A stretch of 7,133 bases of DNA. It comes from an uncultured Bacteroidota bacterium. Its GTDB lineage: Bacteria > Bacteroidota > Bacteroidia > Chitinophagales > Chitinophagaceae. The notes under the pieces are model-generated. The model saw only the letters and a list, made by a program, of their open reading frames with translations, made no database searches and was not told where the DNA came from. The translations under genes were made by a program, and so were the position numbers. Of the stretch, positions 1-6,690 are shown in pieces. The stretch covers positions 1-7,133 of the forward strand of contig CAIJZF010000281.1 in assembly GCA_903825095.1 (NCBI GenBank). Reading direction: 5' to 3'. Position 1 is the first letter of the stretch, and each line of letters starts with the position of its first letter.

Positions 1-260
1 CTGCCTCCTTGGGTGTTTTCTCCTGGCTTCACCAACAAGCCTTTTACATCTTTTAATAAGGCCCCTTTAAAAAACAAGAGACCACAATATTCTTTAAACC
101 CTTGAATAATAATAATATTAGAATTTTCAAAAGCATAACAAGGCTTGCCCCATTTTAATTCCTCGGTAAGTGGAAATTCGTGCAAAATGGCCCTTAAAGC
201 TTCCATTTCTGCTTTCCAAGTTTTTAGTTTGCTAATGTAAGCATCTACTTTTTTATTCAT
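1..260 (-). CDS. YdeI/DUF1801-family protein, N-terminal part (runs off the left edge)
   Basis: This reading frame opens with ATG at 260 on the minus strand and stays open to the window edge, giving 86 complete codons of a protein whose family members are usually around 190-200 residues. The visible part contains the family's conserved block LTEELKWGKPCY (residues 31-42), an Ile-rich strand (49-52), and GFKEYCGLLFFKGALLKD (54-71), followed by KPGENTQ (78-84). This pattern is characteristic of the YdeI/DUF1801 group, which has a frataxin-like or SH-like small alpha/beta fold; full-length members often carry a C-terminal OmdA helical segment that is not visible here. The biochemical role of the family is not settled; names such as 'iron chaperone' or 'bacteriocin-protection' are annotation carry-over. 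There is no signal peptide, so it is probably cytoplasmic. It is divergent from the M1 peptidase across a 94-bp AT-rich gap. The family call is secure; the function is not. Confidence 0.85.
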   Translation of the reverse strand, partial: MNKKVDAYISKLKTWKAEMEALRAILHEFPLTEELKWGKPCYAFENSNIIIIQGFKEYCGLLFFKGALLKDVKGLLVKPGENTQGG

Positions 261-354
261 ATGAAATTGAATGAATATAAATTTAATAGAAAAAATAATA
301 ATATTCAATCAATGCACCCTTTATTTAGTAATTTAGGTACTTAATAAAAACCGT

Positions 355-2424
355 ATGAAAAATATTTACTTGATTTGTTTTATGCTGTTGGCAAGTGCTG
401 AAATGGTCACTGCACAAACTACTGCACTAGCAACTGCTACAACCACTAATACTGCTGCAGCAGCACCTGCGCCAAGAATGAGAAGAAATATGGATCAACC
501 CGATCCTAATGCCCCTGCCACTAAGTACGATTACCGTGATGCCTTTGCACCATTTTTTTATACAAAAAACGGCAATGAGTACCGAGCAGCTTCAGGAGAG
601 CCTGGACCAAAGTACTGGCAAAACCGAGCCGATTATTTATTAGATGTTAAGTTGAACGAAGCAACGAATGAAATAGCGGGTACTGAAATTTTAACTTATA
701 CCAATAACAGCCCATTAAAATTAAATTTTATATGGATGCAGTTAGATCAAAATTTATTTAAAAAAGATTCAAGAGGTTCTGCTATTGTTCCTTTAAATGG
801 AAGTAGAAATGGAGGAGGCGGACAAGAATTTGACGCAGGCTATAAAATAAAATCTGTTAAAATACTAACTGGGGCTAAGAATGAAAAAGCAACGCCAGTT
901 GAATATTTAATAGAAGACACGCGCATGCAATTATTTTTACCCAAAGAACTTGCAGCGAATGGCGCCAATATTAAAATACAAATTGAATATTCTTTTATCT
1001 CTCCCGATTATGGATCGGATAGAATGGGTATTTATAAAGCAAAGAATGGTAAAGTATTTACAGTAGCACAGTGGTTCCCAAGAGTGGCTGTATTTGATGA
1101 TATTGTTGGATGGAATACTATTCCGTATACTGGTCCTGGTGAATTTTATTTAGAATATGGCGATTTAGATATTTCTATAACTACGCCAAGTTCAATGATA
1201 GTAGTGAGCTCTGGTGAATTATTAAATGCATCTGAAGTGTATACAGCAGAACAATTAAAAAGATGGACTGCAGCTGCAGCATCAGACAAAACAGTAATTA
1301 TTCGTTCTGCTCAAGAAGTAACAGATGCTAATTCAAGACCTAAAAATAAAGCGGAATTAAAATGGCATTTTAAAATTAAAAATGCAAGAGATGCTGCATG
1401 GGCTGCGTCTTCTTCTTTTATTATCGATGCTGCTAAAATAAATTTCCCTTCTGGTAGAAAAGGCTTGGCCATTTCTGCTTATCCTTTAGAAAGCAATGGA
1501 TATAAAGCTTGGGGTAGGTCTACAGAATATGTAAAAAGCACTATTGAGTATTATTCTAATAAATGGTATGAGTTTCCTTATCCTGCAGCAACAGCAGTAG
1601 CAGGCACGCCAGGTGGTATGGAGTATCCAGGCATTGTATTTTGCGGTGCAAGGGCTAGTCAAGGAGGTTTATGGGGTGTGAATGATCATGAATTCGGTCA
1701 CACATGGTTTCCAATGATAGTGGGTTCTAATGAAAGACTATATGGTTGGATGGATGAAGGATTTAATACTTTTATTAATAGTTTATCTTCTGCAAATTTT
1801 AATAACGGAGAGTATAAAAGTAAAAATCCGCAAGATAAAAATAGAATTGGTGCCATGTATACCGCACCAGGCCTAGAACCTATTTTAACTTATGTAGATA
1901 ATTACAAAGAAAGAAACAATGGAACATTGTCTTATAGCAAACCAGGAGAAGGCTTAACATTATTGAGAGATGTTATTTTAGGAGAAGATCGTTTTGATCG
2001 CGCTTTAAGAGCTTATATTAATAGATGGGCTTACAAACATCCTACACCCGATGATTTCTTTCATACTATTGAGAATGTAGGAGGTGAAAGTTTACAATGG
2101 TTTTGGAGAGGCTGGTTTGCAAATAATTGGCGTTTAGATGTAGCAGTGAGAAGCGTTAAGTATAACGATAGTACCAATTTTTCAAAAGGAGCTATAATTA
2201 CTTTAGACAATCTTGAAAAAATGGCTATGCCTGTTATACTAGAAGTAAAAACAGTAAGTGGTAAAACAGAGCGTATAAAACTTCCTGTAGAAATATGGGA
2301 GCGTAATGTAGCTTGGAGTTTTAGATATCCTTGTACAGAGGAAATTGAATCGGTTAGCTATGATCCAGATAAAGTGTTACCGGATTATAACCCATCTAAT
2401 AATATTTGGAAACGAAATAAATAG
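355..2424 (+). CDS. secreted M1-family zinc metallopeptidase (aminopeptidase N-like)
   Basis: Predicted exported zinc peptidase of the M1 (gluzincin) family, 689 residues. Residues 1-20 form a Sec signal peptide with likely cleavage after VTA, before Gln21. A low-complexity Ala/Thr/Pro-rich linker follows (about 21-56), then an N-terminal beta-rich M1 domain (about 85-320) and the catalytic domain. The zinc site is complete: HEFGH at 445-449 and, after 18 residues, Glu468 in [10 protein letters not shown], so the ligands are His445, His449 and Glu468 with Glu446 as general base. Tyr527 in YSKPGEG sits where the transition-state-stabilising Tyr of M1 enzymes lies. The amine-recognition motif normally written GxMEN reads GGMEYP (420-425), keeping Glu423. 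A small beta domain follows from about 600. There is no C-terminal type IX secretion domain, so it is probably periplasmic or released rather than surface-anchored. The likely job is peptide trimming for nutrition or turnover; substrate preference cannot be read from sequence. No Shine-Dalgarno precedes the start, which is supported by the signal peptide. It appears monocistronic, ending at the hairpin at 2437-2472. Confidence 0.93.
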   Translation: MKNIYLICFMLLASAEMVTAQTTALATATTTNTAAAAPAPRMRRNMDQPDPNAPATKYDYRDAFAPFFYTKNGNEYRAASGEPGPKYWQNRADYLLDVKLNEATNEIAGTEILTYTNNSPLKLNFIWMQLDQNLFKKDSRGSAIVPLNGSRNGGGGQEFDAGYKIKSVKILTGAKNEKATPVEYLIEDTRMQLFLPKELAANGANIKIQIEYSFISPDYGSDRMGIYKAKNGKVFTVAQWFPRVAVFDDIVGWNTIPYTGPGEFYLEYGDLDISITTPSSMIVVSSGELLNASEVYTAEQLKRWTAAAASDKTVIIRSAQEVTDANSRPKNKAELKWHFKIKNARDAAWAASSSFIIDAAKINFPSGRKGLAISAYPLESNGYKAWGRSTEYVKSTIEYYSNKWYEFPYPAATAVAGTPGGMEYPGIVFCGARASQGGLWGVNDHEFGHTWFPMIVGSNERLYGWMDEGFNTFINSLSSANFNNGEYKSKNPQDKNRIGAMYTAPGLEPILTYVDNYKERNNGTLSYSKPGEGLTLLRDVILGEDRFDRALRAYINRWAYKHPTPDDFFHTIENVGGESLQWFWRGWFANNWRLDVAVRSVKYNDSTNFSKGAIITLDNLEKMAMPVILEVKTVSGKTERIKLPVEIWERNVAWSFRYPCTEEIESVSYDPDKVLPDYNPSNNIWKRNK

Positions 2425-2436
2425 TACAGAAAATAC

Positions 2437-2472
2437 AAAATCCCAACAATTTATTTTGTTGGGATTTTTTTT
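2437..2472. terminator. bidirectional intrinsic terminator between M1 peptidase and membrane protein
   Basis: A perfect 13-bp inverted repeat (arms 2437-2449 and 2456-2468, core TCCCAACAA/TTGTTGGGA, 6-nt loop) leads into a run of eight T on the plus strand (2465-2472). On the minus strand the left arm supplies four T and a T-rich tail follows. It starts 12 bp after the M1 stop codon and lies 5 bp beyond the stop codon of the convergent gene, so it can end both transcripts. Confidence 0.9.
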
Positions 2473-2477
2473 GTCTT

Positions 2478-3722
2478 TTATTTAAATTGAAATAAAACTG
2501 GAATTAAAAAAGCCACTAGGCCAGTCCATATAGCATATACAGGCAAGTAGCTTGCAATACTTTTTTCTATAGCTTCTATGGCTGCATTTTTAAAACTGGC
2601 TAAAAATAGTTTATAGCATACTAATACTAAATTAATAAATATTAAAAGGTTGCCTCCAAGTACTGCAATTCTATTGGGAGATATACCAAATTCAATTAAA
2701 CGAAAGCTAATAGCAGCAAGTGCTATAGAGTTTACGATAATAGTTAAAACCGATAAACCAAATAACATTATTAAATTAAATTTACTTTTAGCATTTTTCC
2801 CGGCTTCCGCTACAGAAAATAAAATTAAGGCCATCACACCCATTAATAATACATTAAATAATAAAAGTAAATTTCGGTCCTGGTATGGATACTTTTTGGT
2901 GTAAATCATGGCTAGTAAATAAATAAACAAATTAACACAAACCAAGGGTGTAAATATTTTGGCAATAATAGGAGATACCTTATTAATTAATTGAGCATTG
3001 GTTTGAATTAAATACGTAGCGACTACAGGTATTGCGGCTAAACCCCAAACCATTATGTTTTGAGAATAAAATTCTTCAATATTAATACCTATTAAACCAA
3101 ATAAATTAATAGTGATAGCTGAAAATAAAACAGTAGATAATAATAAAATACCAGACATTACTACTAGGTCGCCATTATAACGCAAAAAACTAATTCTACT
3201 TTGATTACTGTTTACATGCTCTCCCAAAAATGCATAACCAAAAATAGCCCATAAAAATATAGGCATATGAATAAATGATAATGAAATGCTGCTGCTATTA
3301 GTAGTATTAGGAAGTAGGTTTATATAAATAGCAGCTATTAAAGTTGCTATCAAAGGTAATAGCCACTGCTTGAATGCTAATTTTTGTTTCCATATAAAAT
3401 AACTGCTTAATACTGGAAACACTATGAATGAAATATTTCTTGGAAAAAACCTTTCTTTATCTATGCCAGAAAAATTAGGAATATTGGCAATTAGCCCTGC
3501 AATTAAGGCAAAGACAATCACTATTATAATTTCGTTTTTAGATCCTATAGCTTGCTTCTCATTTTCAAAATTCAGCCTTTCATGCCAGAAGCTTAGGCTG
3601 TGATTCTCTTGATGCCCAGGATAAATTTGGTTAAACTCTTTTTTAAAACTTGCTTTATTATCTCTGTATAATTTTTCAAGTTGCTTAGGGTTGTCTAAAT
3701 TATTGAGTATTTCGTTTTTCAT
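2478..3722 (-). CDS. polytopic integral membrane protein, tentatively DUF4153-like
   Basis: A 414-residue membrane protein of unknown function. The first 60 residues are hydrophilic and charged, with LEKLYRDNKASFKKEF (15-30) and a LSFWHERL stretch (43-50), and probably sit in the cytoplasm as a small helical segment. About eleven hydrophobic spans follow, roughly at residues 64-83, 96-112, 119-137, 148-167, 185-211, 221-240, 252-275, 284-305, 316-340, 352-375 and 392-412. The segment RLIEFGISPNRIAVLGGN (341-358), between the last two or three spans, resembles the R-x-x-x-(Y/F)-G-x-(T/S)-x-x-R signature I associate with DUF4153 proteins; this is recalled from memory and the family call is tentative. 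No catalytic, ATP-binding or transporter motif is visible. ATG at 3722 is chosen because it precedes the conserved-looking N-terminal helix; no Shine-Dalgarno is present. It converges with the M1 gene and diverges from the GNAT gene, so it is probably transcribed alone. Confidence 0.8.
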   Translation of the reverse strand: MKNEILNNLDNPKQLEKLYRDNKASFKKEFNQIYPGHQENHSLSFWHERLNFENEKQAIGSKNEIIIVIVFALIAGLIANIPNFSGIDKERFFPRNISFIVFPVLSSYFIWKQKLAFKQWLLPLIATLIAAIYINLLPNTTNSSSISLSFIHMPIFLWAIFGYAFLGEHVNSNQSRISFLRYNGDLVVMSGILLLSTVLFSAITINLFGLIGINIEEFYSQNIMVWGLAAIPVVATYLIQTNAQLINKVSPIIAKIFTPLVCVNLFIYLLAMIYTKKYPYQDRNLLLLFNVLLMGVMALILFSVAEAGKNAKSKFNLIMLFGLSVLTIIVNSIALAAISFRLIEFGISPNRIAVLGGNLLIFINLVLVCYKLFLASFKNAAIEAIEKSIASYLPVYAIWTGLVAFLIPVLFQFK

Positions 3723-3820
3723 TGTATTATTTATGGAGGTGTATTATATTAACCTTTTACTGCAAATGGCATTAATAAGTTGCCTGATTTATAAAATGCA
3801 ATTTAATTCATATTTACCCT

Positions 3821-4357
3821 ATGAACAGCATACTTCAAACAGAAAGACTAAGGCTTAGGCCCTGGGAAACCAAGGACCTGCTTGACTGTATTGAAATGAA
3901 TTTAGATACAGAGGTAATGAAATACTTCCCTGCTATTTTAACCAAAGAACAAACCATAGAATTTTATGATCGTGTACAGAAACATTTTTTAGAGCATGGT
4001 TTTGGTTTGTATGTAGTTGAAAATACGAGCACCAAGGAATTTCTAGGATATACGGGTTTTATGATTGCCAATTTTGTTGCTAGTTTCACCCCTTGCGTAG
4101 AAATTGGATGGCGATTTAAAAAACAATACTGGGGTAAGGGCTATGCAACAGAAGCTGCTAAGGCTTGTCTTAACTATGGCTTTGATACATTAGGGTTTGA
4201 TAAAATTTATTCTTTCACAGCTACCCCTAATTTAAAGTCTGAAAATGTAATGAAAAGAATTGGTATGCATAAGACAGGCACATTCAGTCATCCAAAAATA
4301 GATAAAGAACATAAACTTAATTTGCATGTTATTTATGAAATTGAGAAGAACTTATAA
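3821..4357 (+). CDS. GNAT-family N-acetyltransferase, RimJ/RimL type
   Basis: A 178-residue cytoplasmic acetyltransferase that transfers an acetyl group from acetyl-CoA to an amine. The length matches the RimJ/RimL (Acetyltransf_3) branch. Visible hallmarks in order are the N-terminal strand LQTERLRLRPW (5-15), which starts nearly all members; a central strand VEIGWRF (93-99); the acetyl-CoA pyrophosphate loop YWGKGYATEA (103-112), equivalent to the Q/R-x-x-G-x-G/A motif; and the C-terminal block TPNLKSENVMKRIGM (135-149), in which an Asn and the following helix complete the active-site region. Relatives acetylate the N-termini of ribosomal proteins or small amines; the substrate here cannot be assigned, so no rim symbol is given. 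It lies 62 bp upstream of the VOC gene on the same strand with no terminator between, so the two may be co-transcribed. No Shine-Dalgarno is present; the start is fixed by the family's N-terminal strand. Confidence 0.9.
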   Translation: MNSILQTERLRLRPWETKDLLDCIEMNLDTEVMKYFPAILTKEQTIEFYDRVQKHFLEHGFGLYVVENTSTKEFLGYTGFMIANFVASFTPCVEIGWRFKKQYWGKGYATEAAKACLNYGFDTLGFDKIYSFTATPNLKSENVMKRIGMHKTGTFSHPKIDKEHKLNLHVIYEIEKNL

Positions 4358-4419
4358 GAAGAGCATATTATTGTAATTAATAATAAGGGTCTTGAATAAA
4401 AATTAACAAGAACAAAAAA

Positions 4420-4818
4420 ATGGAAAATAAATATTTGAAAGGGGTGCATCATATTGCTATTATTTGCTCGAATTATGAAAAGTCGAAAGACTTTTATACC
4501 AATACATTAGGCTTATCAATACTAAGAGAGGTATATAGAGAACAAAGACAGTCTTATAAATTAGATCTTGCCTTGAATGATAATTATATTATTGAGCTAT
4601 TTTCTTTCCCCAACCCGCCTGCCAGGCCCTCTAGGCCGGAGTCTACTGGCTTAAGGCATTTAGCTTTTTCAGTTAATAATATTGAAGAATCGGTTGCAGC
4701 CTTAATGGCTAAAGGGGTTGAATTAGAGCCCATTAGAATAGATGAATTTACTAATAAGCAATTCACCTTCTTTGCCGACCCTGACGGCCTACCTATAGAA
4801 TTATATGAACTAGGGTAG
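4420..4818 (+). CDS. gloA2: glyoxalase-fold VOC metalloenzyme of the YaeR/GloA2 type
   Basis: A 132-residue single-chain VOC (vicinal oxygen chelate) protein made of two beta-alpha-beta-beta-beta modules. It matches Escherichia coli YaeR nearly along its full length as I recall that sequence: VHHIAII at the start, EVYREQRQS (37-45), IIELFSFPNPPARPSRPE (57-74), GLRHLAFSV (77-85) and FADPDGLPIELYE (118-130). The expected metal ligands are all present: His11, Glu59, His80 and Glu127. Relatives are usually annotated as glyoxalase I-like lyases, which isomerise glutathione- or other thiol-hemithioacetals of methylglyoxal, but the true substrate of the YaeR group is not firmly established and most Bacteroidota lack glutathione. 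It acts in the cytoplasm. It sits between the GNAT gene (62 bp upstream) and the SnoaL-like lipoprotein gene (64 bp downstream). The leader is A-rich without a Shine-Dalgarno. Family membership is very secure; the reaction is inference. Confidence 0.93.
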   Translation: MENKYLKGVHHIAIICSNYEKSKDFYTNTLGLSILREVYREQRQSYKLDLALNDNYIIELFSFPNPPARPSRPESTGLRHLAFSVNNIEESVAALMAKGVELEPIRIDEFTNKQFTFFADPDGLPIELYELG

Positions 4819-4820
4819 CC

Positions 4821-4851
4821 TTTGTTATTTTGATATAAATTCCTATCTTTA
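4821..4851 (+). promoter_or_regulatory. candidate Bacteroidota-type promoter for the SnoaL-like lipoprotein gene
   Basis: TTTG (4821-4824), a 19-nt spacer, then TATCTTTA (4844-4851) agree with the Bacteroidota sigma consensus TTTG-N19/20-TAnnTTTG, with one mismatch in the -7 box. It begins 2 bp after the VOC stop codon and would give a leader of roughly 25 nt before the ATG at 4883. If real, the lipoprotein gene can be expressed apart from the two genes upstream. It was found by eye, and in AT-rich DNA such matches arise by chance. Confidence 0.42.
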
Positions 4852-4882
4852 AGAAATCAAAAAATTAACAAAAACCAAATCA

Positions 4883-5365
4883 ATGAAAAAATTACTATCG
4901 GTTATTTTTATTTCTACTATGCTATTTGCATGTAATAATGAAGCTGCAAAAAAAGAGCAATTAGAAAATGCTAATGTAAAATTTTATGACAATGTATGGG
5001 ATGTTGTCATTAATAAAGGCAATGTAAACTTTTTAGATACAGCTTATGCTGCAGATGTAGTTTTACATACTGTTCCTGAGATTAAAGGAAAGGATAGTGC
5101 AAAAGCTTACTATGCTAACTATGTAACCGGTTTCAGCAATAGAGAATTTATTGTAAAAGAAATTTTTGCTAAAGGTAATAGAGTTGTAAAATACTGGCAG
5201 TTCAAAGGTACACATACTGGTCCTTTCTTTGGTATACCAGCAACTGGTAAAACAGTAGATGTAATTGGTTGTACTATTGCTACAGTAGTTGATGGTAAAA
5301 TTACAGAAGAGCAAGACTTCTTCGATAACTATGAATTCTTAAGACAAATTGGACTTGTAAAATAA
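4883..5365 (+). CDS. SnoaL-like ester-cyclase-family lipoprotein
   Basis: A 160-residue protein with a lipoprotein signal peptide: MKK, a hydrophobic core, and the lipobox LFAC with Cys17 as the lipidated residue, followed by NNEAAKKE. The mature part is a small cone-shaped alpha+beta domain of the SnoaL-like polyketide cyclase/ester cyclase group (NTF2-like superfamily). The typical run is seen: a helix with KFYDNVWDVV (33-42), a region with HTVPEIKG (62-69), the strand RVVKYWQFKGTHTGPFFGIPATGK (about 104-127) with the hallmark GTHxGxxxGIPATGK, then DGKITEEQDFFDN (136-148) and an LRQIGL ending. SnoaL itself closes polyketide rings, but members of this widespread subgroup are mostly of unknown function and many may only bind small ligands. 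Being lipidated places this one at the inner or outer membrane facing the periplasm, unlike the classical cytoplasmic enzyme. No acidic surface-export signal follows Cys17 closely. It is the last plus-strand gene before the GC-rich terminator. Confidence 0.88.
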   Translation: MKKLLSVIFISTMLFACNNEAAKKEQLENANVKFYDNVWDVVINKGNVNFLDTAYAADVVLHTVPEIKGKDSAKAYYANYVTGFSNREFIVKEIFAKGNRVVKYWQFKGTHTGPFFGIPATGKTVDVIGCTIATVVDGKITEEQDFFDNYEFLRQIGLVK

Positions 5366-5386
5366 TTTACATTTAGTTATTATACT

Positions 5387-5420
5387 AAAAAGGCCCCCCG
5401 AGTATCGGGGGGCCTTTTTT
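5387..5420. terminator. strong GC-rich bidirectional intrinsic terminator
   Basis: A perfect 15-bp stem (arms 5387-5401 and 5405-5419) with a GTA loop contains GGCCCCCCGA paired to TCGGGGGGCC, flanked by A-runs and T-runs so that a U-tract follows the stem on either strand (six T at 5415-5420 on plus, five on minus). It stands out sharply from the AT-rich surroundings. It lies 21 bp after the lipoprotein stop codon and about 43 bp beyond the stop of the convergent serine hydrolase gene, and so probably ends both transcripts. Confidence 0.95.
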
Positions 5421-5462
5421 ATGCAGCAATCTAAAGCTACTTAGCAAGCTTAAAAAATTTGT

Positions 5463-6614
5463 TTACTGAGCAATTAAATTTTTATATAAACTGTTGACTG
5501 TATTTTTCATAAAAGCGTTAAAGCCATTGTCATATACTGGGTTACAGCCATTGCTAATTACCACAATACCGAACTTTTCATTTGGCTCAAAAAACATAGT
5601 ACTATATAAGCCATAAGCAGAGCCTGTATGGCCTGTTAAGGTTTTGCCTTCAATTAATTTATCTGTTTTCAAAATAGCTAGGCCATAATTCTCATCTGAC
5701 GATAATGGAGTTTGTATAGTTCTCGCGCTTCTTTTACTAATAATTCTTTTTCCATTGGCCTTACCTAAATTCATATGCATCATCATATATTTTGCTAAAT
5801 CGGTAGCAGAAATTTTCATACCCCCTGTAGGAGAAAAAATAGGCGTGGTCTTTCCCATTGCATAATCTGCAATTTCTTTCGACCTTGGCGCATAAGCATT
5901 GGGAGAGTTTGTAAATTTTGCAGTCTCTTTATTGAATTCATAAATAGTTGCAAAACGATTTTTATCTAAAGAGTCAACACAGTAGCCTCCATAAATATCT
6001 AAAGGGTCTAAGACATGATGCTTTACATATTGGTCAAATCTTTCTCCTGAATATTTTTCTATAATGGCGCCTGTCATATTGTAATTTAAATTACAATACA
6101 TATAGCCAGTACCCGGTGCATAGTTATTATAGCATTTTGCATAGTCGGGATTCGTAGCGGGGTTAATGGAATCTAATGAAAAATAACCCTGGCTATCATT
6201 AATAGAAGAACGGTGTGATAATAACATTTTTAAAGTAATCACTTTATCTGGAAATTTTGGATTTCTTAAAGGGAATCCGATTAAATTACTGGCGTCGTCT
6301 TCTAAAGAAAGTTTTTTTGCCTGAACTAATTGCATAATGGATGTAGCAGAAAACGATTTTGAAATGGAGGCTATTCTAAAAATGCAGTCGTCGGTGAGAG
6401 GCGTATTAGTTTCTATATTTTTTAATCCAAATGAATGAGTGTAAATTATTTTATTATTTTTCACCACTGCAACCGATACACCTACCACATTGGTTTGACT
6501 CATGATTGCAAGAATGCTTGCTTCCGCTTCTGCTTCTTGTGCCCTAGTAAAAATGGGCGTTAAGAAAGAGATAAAACAGGCAGTAATTATTAAAATGACC
6601 TTGGTTTTTTTCAT
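5463..6614 (-). CDS. exported serine hydrolase, beta-lactamase/PBP4-like (class C fold)
   Basis: A 383-residue serine hydrolase of the beta-lactamase (Pfam Beta-lactamase) family. An N-terminal signal peptide (MKKTK, hydrophobic stretch about 6-22, cleavage near TRA before Gln26) sends it to the periplasm. The three catalytic motifs are complete: S-x-x-K as SISK (Ser83 nucleophile, Lys86) within FRIASISKSFSA; Y-x-N as YCN (173-175) within the typical YxNLNYN context; and the third motif as HTG (329-331) within LTGHTGSAYG. HTG in place of KTG is usual for the esterase/D-aminopeptidase/DD-peptidase-like branch rather than true AmpC resistance enzymes, so antibiotic resistance should not be inferred. 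Likely substrates are peptidoglycan-related peptides or small esters. ATG at 6614 gives a proper signal peptide; there is no Shine-Dalgarno. It diverges from the NT5C-like gene over 76 bp and converges on the terminator at 5387-5420, so it is probably monocistronic. Confidence 0.92.
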   Translation of the reverse strand: MKKTKVILIITACFISFLTPIFTRAQEAEAEASILAIMSQTNVVGVSVAVVKNNKIIYTHSFGLKNIETNTPLTDDCIFRIASISKSFSATSIMQLVQAKKLSLEDDASNLIGFPLRNPKFPDKVITLKMLLSHRSSINDSQGYFSLDSINPATNPDYAKCYNNYAPGTGYMYCNLNYNMTGAIIEKYSGERFDQYVKHHVLDPLDIYGGYCVDSLDKNRFATIYEFNKETAKFTNSPNAYAPRSKEIADYAMGKTTPIFSPTGGMKISATDLAKYMMMHMNLGKANGKRIISKRSARTIQTPLSSDENYGLAILKTDKLIEGKTLTGHTGSAYGLYSTMFFEPNEKFGIVVISNGCNPVYDNGFNAFMKNTVNSLYKNLIAQ

Positions 6615-6647
6615 AGGAATAAAATTAATGAATTAAGTTTGTTACTA

Positions 6648-6680
6648 CTAAGATACATTCAAACTTACAAACGTTTCAAC
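6648..6680 (-). promoter_or_regulatory. candidate Bacteroidota-type promoter for the serine hydrolase gene
   Basis: On the minus strand, GTTG (6680-6677), a 21-nt spacer and TATCTTAG (6655-6648) resemble TTTG-N19/21-TAnnTTTG with one mismatch in each box. The leader before the ATG at 6614 would be roughly 27 nt. The upstream box lies only about 10 bp from the divergent start codon at 6691, so the two genes would share a very compact control region. It is a weak by-eye match. Confidence 0.33.
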
Positions 6681-6690
6681 TTGAATAAAT

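Noticed and set aside
106..118. Short ATT/AAT triplet runs, here and at about 291-303
   Set aside because: The first encodes consecutive Ile codons in the YdeI-like gene and the second is simple AT-rich intergenic DNA; neither forms a meaningful repeat or a CRISPR-like array.
329..336. TAATTTAG, a partial -7-like box before the M1 peptidase gene
   Set aside because: No TTTG-like -33 box lies at the required spacing upstream, so it cannot be told from chance in AT-rich DNA.
2650..2904. 84-codon plus-strand open frame inside the membrane protein gene
   Set aside because: It lies antisense within the 2478-3722 gene, its translation resembles no family, and it has no supporting promoter or leader; it is a shadow of the real gene.
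3735..3740. GGAGGT, a Shine-Dalgarno-like hexamer in the gap before the GNAT gene, with a short frame from 3766
   Set aside because: It is about 80 bp from the GNAT start and about 25 bp from the ATG at 3766. That 31-codon frame runs out of phase into the GNAT gene and has no recognisable product, and none of the genes here use Shine-Dalgarno sites.
4584..4766. 60-codon minus-strand open frame inside the VOC gene
   Set aside because: It is antisense to a strongly conserved YaeR-type coding sequence and its product is low-quality and unrecognisable.
5063..5314. 83-codon minus-strand open frame inside the lipoprotein gene
   Set aside because: It is antisense to the SnoaL-like domain; the Cys/Tyr/Asn-rich translation is typical of a non-coding frame.
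5463..6614. Interpretation of the serine hydrolase as an antibiotic-resistance beta-lactamase
   Set aside because: The third motif is HTG rather than KTG and the overall pattern fits the broad esterase/peptidase-like branch; nothing in the context suggests resistance.
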